Shown in pieces: positions 1 through 5,652 of a DNA stretch of 6,247 nucleotides (positions are counted from its first letter, which is position 1; each line of letters starts with the position of its first letter). Made by a program: the position numbers and the translations under genes. The stretch comes from Desulfobacterales bacterium (GTDB lineage Bacteria; Desulfobacterota; Desulfobacteria; Desulfobacterales; JAFDCJ01): the NCBI GenBank assembly GCA_020345785.1, contig CP070771.1:1357286-1363532 (forward strand). The letters are read 5' to 3'. The notes under the pieces were generated by a model, which saw only the letters and a list, made by a program, of their open reading frames with translations, made no database searches and was not told where the DNA came from.

Positions 1-122
1 ATTTCATTCAGGGCATCGAGAGGGCAGCGGATTCTATTGATTCCGGTAAAGCCAAACAAAAGCTTGATCTGCTGATTGAGTTCACCCAACAGTGCACGCC
101 TTATGTCAGAAAGGCGCTTTAG
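1..122 (+). CDS. trpD: Anthranilate phosphoribosyltransferase, C-terminal end (partial)
   Basis: Only the last 39 residues are in the window, read from base 3 to a TAG at 120-122; bases 1-2 finish a codon begun outside. The visible text contains GIERAADSIDSGKAKQKLDLL, which matches the usual last helix of TrpD (the A..SIDSGKA...L pattern). The enzyme joins anthranilate to phosphoribosyl pyrophosphate, giving phosphoribosylanthranilate in the cytoplasm. The catalytic part lies upstream and cannot be judged. Identity rests on this short tail plus the position directly before trpC on the same strand. The final dozen residues (QQCTPYVRKAL) run slightly past the usual end of the family. Confidence 0.85.
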   Translation, partial: FIQGIERAADSIDSGKAKQKLDLLIEFTQQCTPYVRKAL

Positions 123-124
123 TC

Positions 125-148
125 CCGATTGCGCTGAAGCACAATCGG
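125..148. repeat. Hairpin CCGATTG/CAATCGG just after trpD
   Basis: CCGATTG (125-131) and CAATCGG (142-148) are perfect 7-base inverted arms. After one mismatch the inner bases GC and GC (133-134, 139-140) can also pair around a TGAA loop. It begins three bases after the trpD stop codon. No T-run follows, so it is not a standard intrinsic terminator; it could protect the 3' end of a processed message. Confidence 0.5.
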
Positions 149-182
149 AACTCGGGTTGAGAGGTTTAGGGTTCAACGTTCC

Positions 183-207
183 GGGTTGATGAAGCACCAA
201 TCAGCCC
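183..207. repeat. Hairpin GGGTTGAT/ATCAGCCC
   Basis: Arms 183-190 and 200-207 form 8 pairs, one of them G-U, around a 9-base loop. The stretch TGAAGCACCAATC (190-202) nearly repeats TGAAGCACAATC (135-146) of the preceding hairpin, so the two may be related copies. No T-run follows. Confidence 0.35.
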
Positions 208-321
208 ATGCAAACCCAAGCGGTACCTAAATCTGTTTAGCTCTTCATGCGGCTTAGAGGTAAGATAGTCGCTTTTGCTGCCTATATTTTTGGTCATTGG
301 AACATTAGAATTTTTAATTTG

Positions 322-352
322 TTTCGAATTTCGTGCTTCGGATTTCGAATTT
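322..352. repeat. TTTCGAATTT direct repeat, 21-base offset
   Basis: TTTCGAATTT occurs at 322-331 and again at 343-352, separated by CGTGCTTCGGA. The preceding AT-rich text (about 288-321, with TTTTTGGTCATTGGAACATT) has the same low-complexity character. From memory, such TTTCGAATTTCGTGCTTCG phrases recur between genes in uncultured deltaproteobacteria; this was not searched. Confidence 0.55.
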
Positions 353-421
353 AGCAGACAGGACCAATCGCTAAATACTAGATCCTGTTTGGTTTCGGCT
401 TGGCCATGTTAGGAATCTACC

Positions 422-1210
422 ATGCATCAACGATTGGCAGAAATTATTGCAGAAAAGAAACGGGAAGTGGCCCGACTAAAAAAAGCGATGCCGGTTTGCA
501 GCGACCGCAATTTGCCCCCGCTGCGTGATTTCAAGGCGGCCATATCGGCGCCACAACGAATCAACCTGATCGCTGAAATTAAGTTTGCTTCTCCATCCGC
601 CGGCCCCATTCGTTTGAAGACCGATCCGATTCCCATCGGCAGAATCTATGAGGATGCCGGAGCCGCGGCCATCTCTTTGTTGACGGATAAACGCTTTTTC
701 CAGGGAGATTTGAGCCAATTGCCGCGCCTGAAAAAGGCCGTTTCTCTGCCGGTTCTGCGCAAGGATTTTATCATCGATGAGGTGCAGGTTCGCGAAGCTT
801 TTGAGTATGGTGCTGATGCCATCCTCTTAATTGCGCGAATTCTGTCCCAAGCCCAATTCGTCGAATTAATTTCTGTTTGCCGGGAACTGGGTATGGCTTA
901 TTTGGCCGAAGTACACGACCGGGACGACCTTGAAAAGGCCATTAATTCCGGGGCAGAAATCATCGGCGTCAACAATCGCGACCTGGACACATTTACCGTT
1001 GATATCAATACCACTTTCAAGCTGGCGCCTCTGGTGCCGGACGACCGTATTTTAGTCAGTGAAAGCGGCATCCAAAATGAAGGGGACATTCGATCTTTGA
1101 AAGATACAAGGGTTCAGGCGGTTCTGGTGGGCTCAGCCTTGATGAAAAGCGATGATCCAGTGGGGAAGACGGCTGAAATAGTCAGGGCCGGAAATATTAA
1201 AAGACCGTAA
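422..1210 (+). CDS. trpC: Indole-3-glycerol phosphate synthase
   Basis: This cytoplasmic TIM-barrel enzyme closes the indole ring, converting the carboxyphenylamino-deoxyribulose phosphate made by TrpF into indole-3-glycerol phosphate. The 262 residues are the normal length for a single-domain enzyme. By comparison with the archaeal enzyme, the expected active-site residues are present: Glu52 and Lys54 in AEIKFASPSAG (51-61), Lys114 in LRKDFIID (112-119), Glu163 in AEVHD, Asn184 in GVNNRDLDTF (182-191), and Glu214/Ser215 in SESGI (213-217). The phosphate-site text VLVGSAL lies at 234-240. The usual EIKKASPS reads EIKFASPS. The ATG is preceded by AGGA (411-414) with a 7-base gap, supporting this start. 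It is not fused to TrpF, which has its own gene downstream. Confidence 0.97.
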   Translation: MHQRLAEIIAEKKREVARLKKAMPVCSDRNLPPLRDFKAAISAPQRINLIAEIKFASPSAGPIRLKTDPIPIGRIYEDAGAAAISLLTDKRFFQGDLSQLPRLKKAVSLPVLRKDFIIDEVQVREAFEYGADAILLIARILSQAQFVELISVCRELGMAYLAEVHDRDDLEKAINSGAEIIGVNNRDLDTFTVDINTTFKLAPLVPDDRILVSESGIQNEGDIRSLKDTRVQAVLVGSALMKSDDPVGKTAEIVRAGNIKRP

Positions 1211-1287
1211 TTGAGTAAACATAAAGATGGCTCTTTCCAACGACTAGGCCTTTGCCAATTTCAAGTGGCAAAAGGCGCACGGGACAT

Positions 1288-1322
1288 GGCGCAAGGCGAA
1301 AGGTCAAAGGCCAAAGGATAAT
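1288..1322. repeat. Degenerate 7-base tandem repeat (GGNNNAA)
   Basis: Five consecutive heptamers start with GG: GGCGCAA, GGCGAAA, GGTCAAA, GGCCAAA, GGATAAT. The first four share GG...AA; the fifth is more decayed. The sequence just before (AAAGGCGCACGGGACAT) resembles further degenerate units. No coding use is apparent. Confidence 0.55.
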
Positions 1323-1355
1323 TACTGATCTCCGGCCCTGGCCTAAAAAAGTTTA

Positions 1356-1370
1356 CCCTCCTAAGGAGGG
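1356..1370. repeat. Perfect palindrome CCCTCCT-A-AGGAGGG
   Basis: The arms at 1356-1362 and 1364-1370 are perfect inverted copies; the practical hairpin is 6 pairs with a TAA loop. Read on the minus strand it is followed by TAAACTTTTTT, a weak terminator-like tail, but no minus-strand gene lies upstream of it in this window. On the + strand no T-run follows. The AGGAGGG is not a used ribosome binding site because no start codon follows at a suitable distance. Confidence 0.4.
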
Positions 1371-1444
1371 CGGGCAGTTTAATCGAATAGGAAACTACTT
1401 TGATCCGTAAAATAGTCAATATATGACCATAGAACAGGTTAGTT

Positions 1445-1517
1445 GTGGGAGCGGTTTGTAACCGCGATGGACTCGGTTAAAGGTATGCCTATAATCGTGG
1501 CTGCAAGCCACTCCCAC
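1445..1517. repeat. REPIN-like element: two inverted 24-base REP units
   Basis: Unit 1 (1445-1468) begins GTGGGAG and contains the hairpin GCGGTT-TGT-AACCGC. Unit 2 (1494-1517) lies in the opposite orientation, contains GTGGCT-GCA-AGCCAC and ends CTCCCAC. The units are 25 bases apart. Unit 1 and the reverse complement of unit 2 match at 19 of 24 positions; four of the five differences form two compensated base pairs in the stem and the fifth is in the loop. This head, stem and inverted-pair design is that of REP doublets mobilised by RAYT transposases, as known in Pseudomonas. No transposase is in the window, so the element would be non-autonomous. Confidence 0.75.
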
Positions 1518-1579
1518 CCACAATAAACTTCAGCCTAAATTTTCTAAGTAATGCTTAAGTTTCTTATGAGGTAGCCCCG

Positions 1580-2236
1580 GTGAAAGTAAAGATCTGCGGT
1601 ATTACCGATTGCGAGGATGCCTTGGGGGCTGTCAAGCTGGGTGTTGACGCCCTCGGGTTTATTTTTGCCCCTAGCCCGAGACGAATTGCGCCGGAAATGG
1701 CGCGCTTCATCATTAAAGCAATTCCGCCTTTTATCAAGACCGTGGGTGTATTTGTCAATGAGGAAGCTGCGGCAATACGAGAGCACATCAACTACTGTGG
1801 ACTTGACCTGGTTCAACTTCACGGAGATGAAACGCCGGATTTCTGTAGCAAATTGATTCCCCATACGATCAAGGCTGTCAGGATAAAGGATGAATCAAGC
1901 TTGGAAATGTGCTCGGCTTATCAGGAAAATGTGAGGGCTTTGCTCCTTGATACCTATGCTGCAGATAAAGCCGGCGGTACCGGGAAAACCTTTGACTGGC
2001 AGCTGGCATTTAAAATTAGGGAGGTCGGGATACCCGTTATTTTGTCCGGCGGGCTGGATCCTTCAAATATCGCTGCGGCTATCAAGACCGTGAGACCCTA
2101 TGCGGTGGATGTAAACAGCGGCGTGGAGGAGCGTCCGGGCAAGAAAAGTTTTGCGTTGATGAAGGAATTGATGGAAAAGATTGTAGGTATTGAAAAGATG
2201 AACGTCAAACATCGAACGTCCAACATAAAACTTTGA
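1580..2236 (+). CDS. trpF: Phosphoribosylanthranilate isomerase
   Basis: This cytoplasmic TIM-barrel enzyme carries out the Amadori rearrangement of phosphoribosylanthranilate, feeding TrpC. Family motifs appear in order: KICGITD (4-10) with catalytic Cys6, VGVFVNE (55-61), VQLHGDE (78-84), LLLDT (121-125) with the likely general acid Asp124, GGTGKTFDW (132-140), ILSGGLDPSNI (154-164), and DVNSGVEERPGKK (177-189). The start is GTG at 1580, preceded by GAGG (1568-1571) with an 8-base gap; it places KICGITD at the usual distance from the N-terminus. At 218 residues it is slightly long: the final MNVKHRTSNIKL follows the expected last helix and is encoded by a tandem repeat (2201-2226), so this tail is probably acquired and dispensable. 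Confidence 0.96.
   Translation: MKVKICGITDCEDALGAVKLGVDALGFIFAPSPRRIAPEMARFIIKAIPPFIKTVGVFVNEEAAAIREHINYCGLDLVQLHGDETPDFCSKLIPHTIKAVRIKDESSLEMCSAYQENVRALLLDTYAADKAGGTGKTFDWQLAFKIREVGIPVILSGGLDPSNIAAAIKTVRPYAVDVNSGVEERPGKKSFALMKELMEKIVGIEKMNVKHRTSNIKL
2201..2226. repeat. AACGTCNAACAT tandem repeat inside the trpF 3' end
   Basis: AACGTCAAACAT (2201-2212) and AACGTCCAACAT (2215-2226) differ at one base and are offset by 14. They lie within the trpF reading frame and encode NVKHRTSNI. A related GTTCAACGTTC is present in the trpD-trpC spacer. Similar text recurs at gene ends in deltaproteobacterial genomes as I recall; this was not searched. Confidence 0.6.
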
Positions 2237-2245
2237 AACTTTCAG

Positions 2246-2310
2246 CTGGGAAGCCGGAAGGCTGGGAAGCTTGGCAGCAGCGAGGGTGAGAAGCCGGGAT
2301 GCTGGGAGGC
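2246..2310. repeat. CTGGGAAGC-type direct repeats
   Basis: CTGGGAAGC occurs at 2246-2254 and 2262-2270, a 16-base offset. A longer copy pairs 2250-2270 with 2290-2310, matching at 18 of 21 positions with a 40-base offset. This gives a low-complexity G-rich block directly after trpF. No protein reading of it is credible. Confidence 0.6.
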
Positions 2311-2377
2311 CTGAATGCCAAAAGCACACTGTTTTCGAGCCTTCAAGCTTTCCAGCCTTCCAGCGTCGGGCTTTTTT
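2256..2377 (+). terminator. Long inverted repeat followed by T6 (possible terminator or attenuator before trpB)
   Basis: The left arm 2256-2273 (GGAAGGCTGGGAAGCTTG) and right arm 2344-2361 (CAAGCTTTCCAGCCTTCC) are reverse complements except for one position, which forms a G-U pair in + strand RNA, so all 18 positions can pair. The loop is 70 bases. Ten bases after the stem, six T occur at 2372-2377. The gap before the T-run and the large loop make it a poor classical terminator, and trpB/trpA lie downstream, so partial termination, mRNA protection or a mere repeat are all possible. Confidence 0.35.
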
Positions 2378-2433
2378 AACCAATAACGAATAACCTCCAA
2401 TCCGTCTTTGATTGAGGCCGAGGGAAATATACA

Positions 2434-3687
2434 ATGCTTGAAACCCGCTACTACGGAAATTATGGGGGGGCCTATCTGCCGGAGATTCTGGTCTCGACTT
2501 TCGAAGAACTTGCCGCCGCATTTCAGGAAGCCCGGGCCGATCCGGAGTTCTGGGAAGAATACAAAAATTTGATGTCCACCTATTCCTGCCGGCCGACACC
2601 CTTGACATTTGCTGAAAATCTAACCAAGCATTTTGACGGTCCGCGAATCTATGTCAAGCGTGAAGATCTGAATCACACCGGAGCCCACAAGGCTAACAAC
2701 GTGATGGGGCAGGGGCTGCTGGTGAAGCGGATGGGAAAACGCAGGGTCATCGCCGAGACCGGCGCCGGTCAGCACGGCGTGGCCACCGCCACCATGGCCG
2801 CCAAATTCGGATTCAGTTGCACGATTTACATGGGTGAGTTGGACGTTGCCCGGCAGAGGCCCAATGTATTCTGGATGGAACGTCTTGGCGCGCGTGTGGT
2901 GCCGGTGCAAGACGGATCTAAGATATTAAAGGATGCCATCAATGCGGCTTTGCGTGACTGGGCCGCCAACATGGACGAAACCCACTATGTGCTTGGGACT
3001 GCTTGCGGGGCCCACCCTTTTCCCGAGATGGTATCCTATTTTCAATCCATCATCGGCCGGGAGGCCCGCCGGCAGATCATGCAAACCGAGGGCCGGCTGC
3101 CCGCGCGAGTTTATGCCTGCGTCGGGGGCGGTTCCAATGCCCTGGGAATTTTCAGCGGCTTTTACGATGATGCGACGGAACTGGTTGGAGTTGAGGCCGG
3201 CGGCGGGGGCCTGGAAACCGGCCGGCATGCATCACGGTTGGCATCAAAAGACGGTACACCCGGCATTGCACAGGGTTATAAGACCTATTTCCTGCAAAAT
3301 AACGACGGGCAGATGCAGGATACCCATAGCGTGGCTGCAGGCTTGGATTATGTTGGGGTCTCGCCGATTCTGGCTGCACTCTGGGAAGAAGGCAAGGTGC
3401 GGTTTGAAGCGGCAACCGATCGTGAAGTTTTGGATGCCTTCACCCTGACGATGGAAAAAGAGGGCCTGATACCGGCCCTGGAGGCAGCCCATGCCTTCGC
3501 CCAGGCCTTCAAAGAAGCGCCTGAACTGGGACCGGATGAAATCATCCTGATCAACCAGTCGGGCAGAGGCGATAAAGATATATTCACAGTGGCTGACGCG
3601 TTTTCAGACCAACAATGGCGCAATTTTATCTTAAAGAAAGCCGAGGCGTATCGTGCTGAACGCATATCTTACAAGCAGGCTGGCTGA
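2434..3687 (+). CDS. trpB: Tryptophan synthase beta subunit
   Basis: This PLP enzyme condenses indole, passed from TrpA, with serine to give tryptophan, acting as an alpha2-beta2 complex. It has 417 residues, close to the family norm. Key sites are visible: the PLP lysine Lys86 in HTGAHKANN (81-89), catalytic Glu108 in AETGAGQHG (107-115), the phosphate-binding loop GGGSNA (231-236), and Ser376 near the PLP ring nitrogen in NQSGRGDKD (374-382). Several usually fixed stretches differ, for example HTGAHKANN for LTGAHKINN, LGTACGAHPFPEMV (188-201) for LGSVVGPHPYPMMV, and GLDYVGVSP (303-311) for GLDYPGVGP. It is a TrpB1-type sequence since it aligns along its length and sits beside trpA. The start ATG follows GAGGG (2420-2424) by 9 bases. 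Confidence 0.97.
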   Translation: MLETRYYGNYGGAYLPEILVSTFEELAAAFQEARADPEFWEEYKNLMSTYSCRPTPLTFAENLTKHFDGPRIYVKREDLNHTGAHKANNVMGQGLLVKRMGKRRVIAETGAGQHGVATATMAAKFGFSCTIYMGELDVARQRPNVFWMERLGARVVPVQDGSKILKDAINAALRDWAANMDETHYVLGTACGAHPFPEMVSYFQSIIGREARRQIMQTEGRLPARVYACVGGGSNALGIFSGFYDDATELVGVEAGGGGLETGRHASRLASKDGTPGIAQGYKTYFLQNNDGQMQDTHSVAAGLDYVGVSPILAALWEEGKVRFEAATDREVLDAFTLTMEKEGLIPALEAAHAFAQAFKEAPELGPDEIILINQSGRGDKDIFTVADAFSDQQWRNFILKKAEAYRAERISYKQAG

Positions 3688-4414
3688 AAAAGAAATCCTG
3701 CTGATGACGCATATTGTACTGGGTTACCCGTCCTTTGAGGCCGGCTTAGAGATGATCGAAACCATGGTGGAAGCCGGTGTGGATCTGATGGAATTGCAAA
3801 TTCCTTTTTCCGAGCCCACCGCCGACGGCCCTGTGATCGCTCACGCCAACCGGAAAGCTCTGGAGAATGGTGCAACCGTTGAGGATTGTCTTAATTTTGC
3901 TTACTTAGCCGCGCGCACATTTGATATCCCGTTTCTCATCATGAGTTATTACAACCTGCCTTTCAAATACGGCCTGAAACGTTTCGTAGCGCTCTTGTCG
4001 GATTATGGCCTGCAGGGAGCCATTATTCCCGATATTCCACCGGAAGAAGGCTGGGAGTATCTGGCAGCCATGCAGCGGTGGAATCTTGCGCCGATCCTGA
4101 TTTATGCGCCAACGACGTCCCTTGCGCGCATGCGGTATATTGCCTCTTTTGCCGGAGGATTTATCTACTGCGTGGCCCGCAAGGGCGTCACCGGAGAGGA
4201 GACAAATTTTTCGGATGAACTGGAGGCTTATCTCAAAAAATGCCGGCAGGGCACCAGTCTGCCGCTGGCCCTCGGCTTCGGGATCAAAGGCAGATCGGAT
4301 ATCGATTTTCTGAGAGGCAAGGCGGACATCGCCGTCATCGGTTCACAGACGATACGGGTGGTGGAAGAAGAGGGAATTGAAGCGGTGGGAGAGTTTATTC
4401 GCGGCTTGCGATAA
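3653..4414 (+). CDS. trpA: Tryptophan synthase alpha subunit
   Basis: The alpha subunit cleaves indole-glycerol phosphate to indole and glyceraldehyde 3-phosphate and channels indole to TrpB. It has 253 residues, slightly under the usual 260-270. The catalytic pair is present: Glu47 in MELQIPFSEP (46-55) and Asp58 in ADGP (57-60). Also visible are MSYYN (97-101), the PDIP text (126-129), the mobile loop ARKGVTGEET (175-184), GFGI (208-211) and the phosphate-site IGSQT (229-233). The normal loop wording SRAGVTG reads ARKGVTG. The GTG at 3653 has GAGG (3643-3646) 6 bases upstream; the start lies inside trpB, giving a 35-base overlap that suggests coupled translation. The next ATG (3704) would remove the first helix. 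Confidence 0.95.
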   Translation: MLNAYLTSRLAEKEILLMTHIVLGYPSFEAGLEMIETMVEAGVDLMELQIPFSEPTADGPVIAHANRKALENGATVEDCLNFAYLAARTFDIPFLIMSYYNLPFKYGLKRFVALLSDYGLQGAIIPDIPPEEGWEYLAAMQRWNLAPILIYAPTTSLARMRYIASFAGGFIYCVARKGVTGEETNFSDELEAYLKKCRQGTSLPLALGFGIKGRSDIDFLRGKADIAVIGSQTIRVVEEEGIEAVGEFIRGLR

Positions 4415-4539
4415 ATAGCTTTATAAAAATATTTTCAAAAACTTTAAGATTTGCCGTAAATATTCCGATAAAATTAGAAGATCACTTCCAATAGAATCAA
4501 AAACATATTCACTAAGAAAGATAAAACTTGGCGGCCCAA
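4415..4539. other. AT-rich gap between trpA and the phosphoesterase gene
   Basis: The gap is strongly AT-rich compared with the genes on both sides and contains no hairpin with a T-run after trpA. TAAAAT at 4469-4474 could be a -10 box, but no well-spaced -35 partner is convincing (TTAAGA at 4444-4449 is 19 bases away). The phosphoesterase gene could therefore have its own promoter here or be read through from trpA. Confidence 0.35.
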
Positions 4540-5427
4540 ATGAGATTGTTTTCAAGCAAAAAAATCAGCCGTCGATCATTCCTCAAGCACGGTGTACGCC
4601 TGTCGGCGCTTGCTTTTTTGGGAATTGGCTATGAGAGACGAAACGACTTAAGGACGGAGCATGTGAGCCTTGGTTTCACCAATCTCCCAGATTCATTTCA
4701 CGGCTTTCGAATCGTACAAATATCAGACTTACACGCAAGCTACTGGGTGGGCAGGGACTATCTGATGGAGGTGGTAAGGGAAATCAATAAACTGAAAAAA
4801 GACCTCGTGGTGATTACCGGTGATATCATAACGGGCTCGGTTAACTCCTTTTGGAAGAGATGGCTGCCCGCAATTAAAGGCGACTATCTTTCAATGGTTG
4901 TCGACGTTTTGGGAAACTTGGATGAAGGCGACAAAATGGCGGTGCTGGGTAATCATGACCAGTGGGACGGCAAGAAGACAGAGCTGCGCCTGGTGAGCGA
5001 ATTGGAAAGAATTGGCATTCGGGTTTTGCGCAACAGCTCAGAAAAACTGGTCCGCGGCTTGTCAAGTCTGTATGTCGCGGGAACGGACGACTATTGGTCT
5101 TCCTGCAACCTTGAAAAGGCTTTGCGCAACGTCCCACAAAACGAGTTTAAAATACTGCTTTGCCACAGCCCCGACGTGAGGCAGAGCATTAAAAACGGAT
5201 CAAAAATAGACATCACGCTTTGCGGCCACACGCATGGCGGGCAGGTGGCTATTCCATTTATTTCACACCACTTTATTCCAATCAAGGACCCACTTCGCTA
5301 TCAGGCAGGGCTGATCAAAGAGCCTTACGGATACACCTATGTCAACCGCGGGATTGGGACGCTGGTGTTTCCCTTTCGGGTCGCGGCTCCGCCGGAAATT
5401 AGCTGTTTTACATTACAAAAATTGTGA
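4540..5427 (+). CDS. Tat-exported calcineurin-like metallophosphoesterase (YaeI/YkuE-like)
   Basis: The product is a 295-residue two-metal phosphoesterase, probably cleaving a phosphoester outside the cytoplasmic membrane. The N-terminus has a twin-arginine motif SRRSFLK (10-16) followed by a short hydrophobic stretch LSALAFLGIGY. Metal ligands appear in the family order: DLH (Asp63, His65), GD (Asp95), GNHD (137-140), His209 in LLCHSPD, and GHTHGGQ (229-235). YkuE of Bacillus is a known Tat substrate of this family and YaeI-type members have been linked to lipid phosphoesters, but the substrate here cannot be read. The start is uncertain: TTG at 4528 would add four residues; neither start has a clear ribosome binding site. 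The gene follows trpA on the same strand but has no clear link to tryptophan synthesis. Confidence 0.9.
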   Translation: MRLFSSKKISRRSFLKHGVRLSALAFLGIGYERRNDLRTEHVSLGFTNLPDSFHGFRIVQISDLHASYWVGRDYLMEVVREINKLKKDLVVITGDIITGSVNSFWKRWLPAIKGDYLSMVVDVLGNLDEGDKMAVLGNHDQWDGKKTELRLVSELERIGIRVLRNSSEKLVRGLSSLYVAGTDDYWSSCNLEKALRNVPQNEFKILLCHSPDVRQSIKNGSKIDITLCGHTHGGQVAIPFISHHFIPIKDPLRYQAGLIKEPYGYTYVNRGIGTLVFPFRVAAPPEISCFTLQKL

Positions 5428-5441
5428 TATCCATGAAGGTA

Positions 5442-5505
5442 TCAGATGGAAATCTGAAGGATTTTAAGATGTTGAATCTTAGGGATACGTTTACATTATC
5501 TGTAA
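5442..5505 (+). repeat. Three tandem small stem-loops after the phosphoesterase
   Basis: TCAGAT-GGAA-ATCTGA (5442-5457), TAAGAT-GTTGA-ATCTTA (5465-5481) and TTACA-TTATC-TGTAA (5491-5505, then TTTT) are perfect short stems of 6, 6 and 5 pairs within 80 bases of the stop codon. Each is weak and AT-rich; together they could form the 3' end of the message, but chance is possible. Confidence 0.3.
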
Positions 5506-5615
5506 TTTTGAGTGGAAGTTTTTTTTGGAGATATCATAGAATATCTGCAGTTAGCTGGTATCTATTATTTTGAAAGGCTGATCCATTGCAAATAGAAAAT
5601 ATCAAAACTTGTGAG

Positions 5616-5636
5616 CTTGGTTGCTTTGAAACCAAG
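5616..5636. repeat. Hairpin CTTGGTT/AACCAAG upstream of a small ORF
   Basis: The arms at 5616-5622 and 5630-5636 pair perfectly over 7 bases with a 7-base loop. AACTTG (5606-5611) could instead pair with CAAGTT (5633-5638), so two structures compete. The hairpin ends 6 bases before the GGAG at 5643-5646. Confidence 0.35.
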
Positions 5637-5652
5637 TTAATCGGAGTAAATA

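Larger units (their letters stand above)
123..421. other. trpD-trpC spacer, repeat-bearing, no gene
   Basis: This 299-base gap holds no convincing coding region. It contains two hairpins (125-148 and 183-207), a stretch with GTTCAACGTTC (around 171-181), and an AT-rich segment with repeated TTTCGAATTT (322-352). The last bases carry the trpC ribosome binding site AGGA at 411-414. No intrinsic terminator with a T-run was seen, so transcription may continue from trpD into trpC. Confidence 0.6.
1211..1579. other. trpC-trpF spacer, repeat-bearing, no gene
   Basis: This 369-base gap has no credible ORF. In order it holds an imperfect stem TTTGCCA/TGGCAAA (1251-1257, 1266-1272), a GG-led heptamer repeat (1288-1322), a perfect palindrome (1356-1370), 70-odd bases without structure that I could see, a REPIN-like element (1445-1517), and the trpF ribosome binding site GAGG (1568-1571). 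Confidence 0.6.

Noticed and set aside
1288..1517. CRISPR array in the trpC-trpF spacer
   Set aside because: Repeats are either 7 bases in tandem or a single inverted pair; there are no regularly spaced direct repeats with unique spacers.
2063..2608. 181-codon minus-strand ORF spanning the trpF end, the spacer and the trpB start
   Set aside because: It runs antisense to two clear genes, and its middle is translated repeat sequence; no family resemblance.
3704..4414. Alternative trpA start at ATG 3704, avoiding overlap with trpB
   Set aside because: It would remove the first 17 residues, including the N-terminal helix; the GTG at 3653 has a good GAGG site 6 bases upstream.
5519..5526. T8 run as an intrinsic terminator
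   Set aside because: No stable stem directly precedes it; the nearest hairpin ends at 5505 and has only five AT-rich pairs.
5433..5573. 46-codon + strand ORF starting MKVSDGNLKDFKML after the phosphoesterase
   Set aside because: No ribosome binding site, no recognisable motif, AT-rich sequence overlapping three small hairpins; most likely chance.
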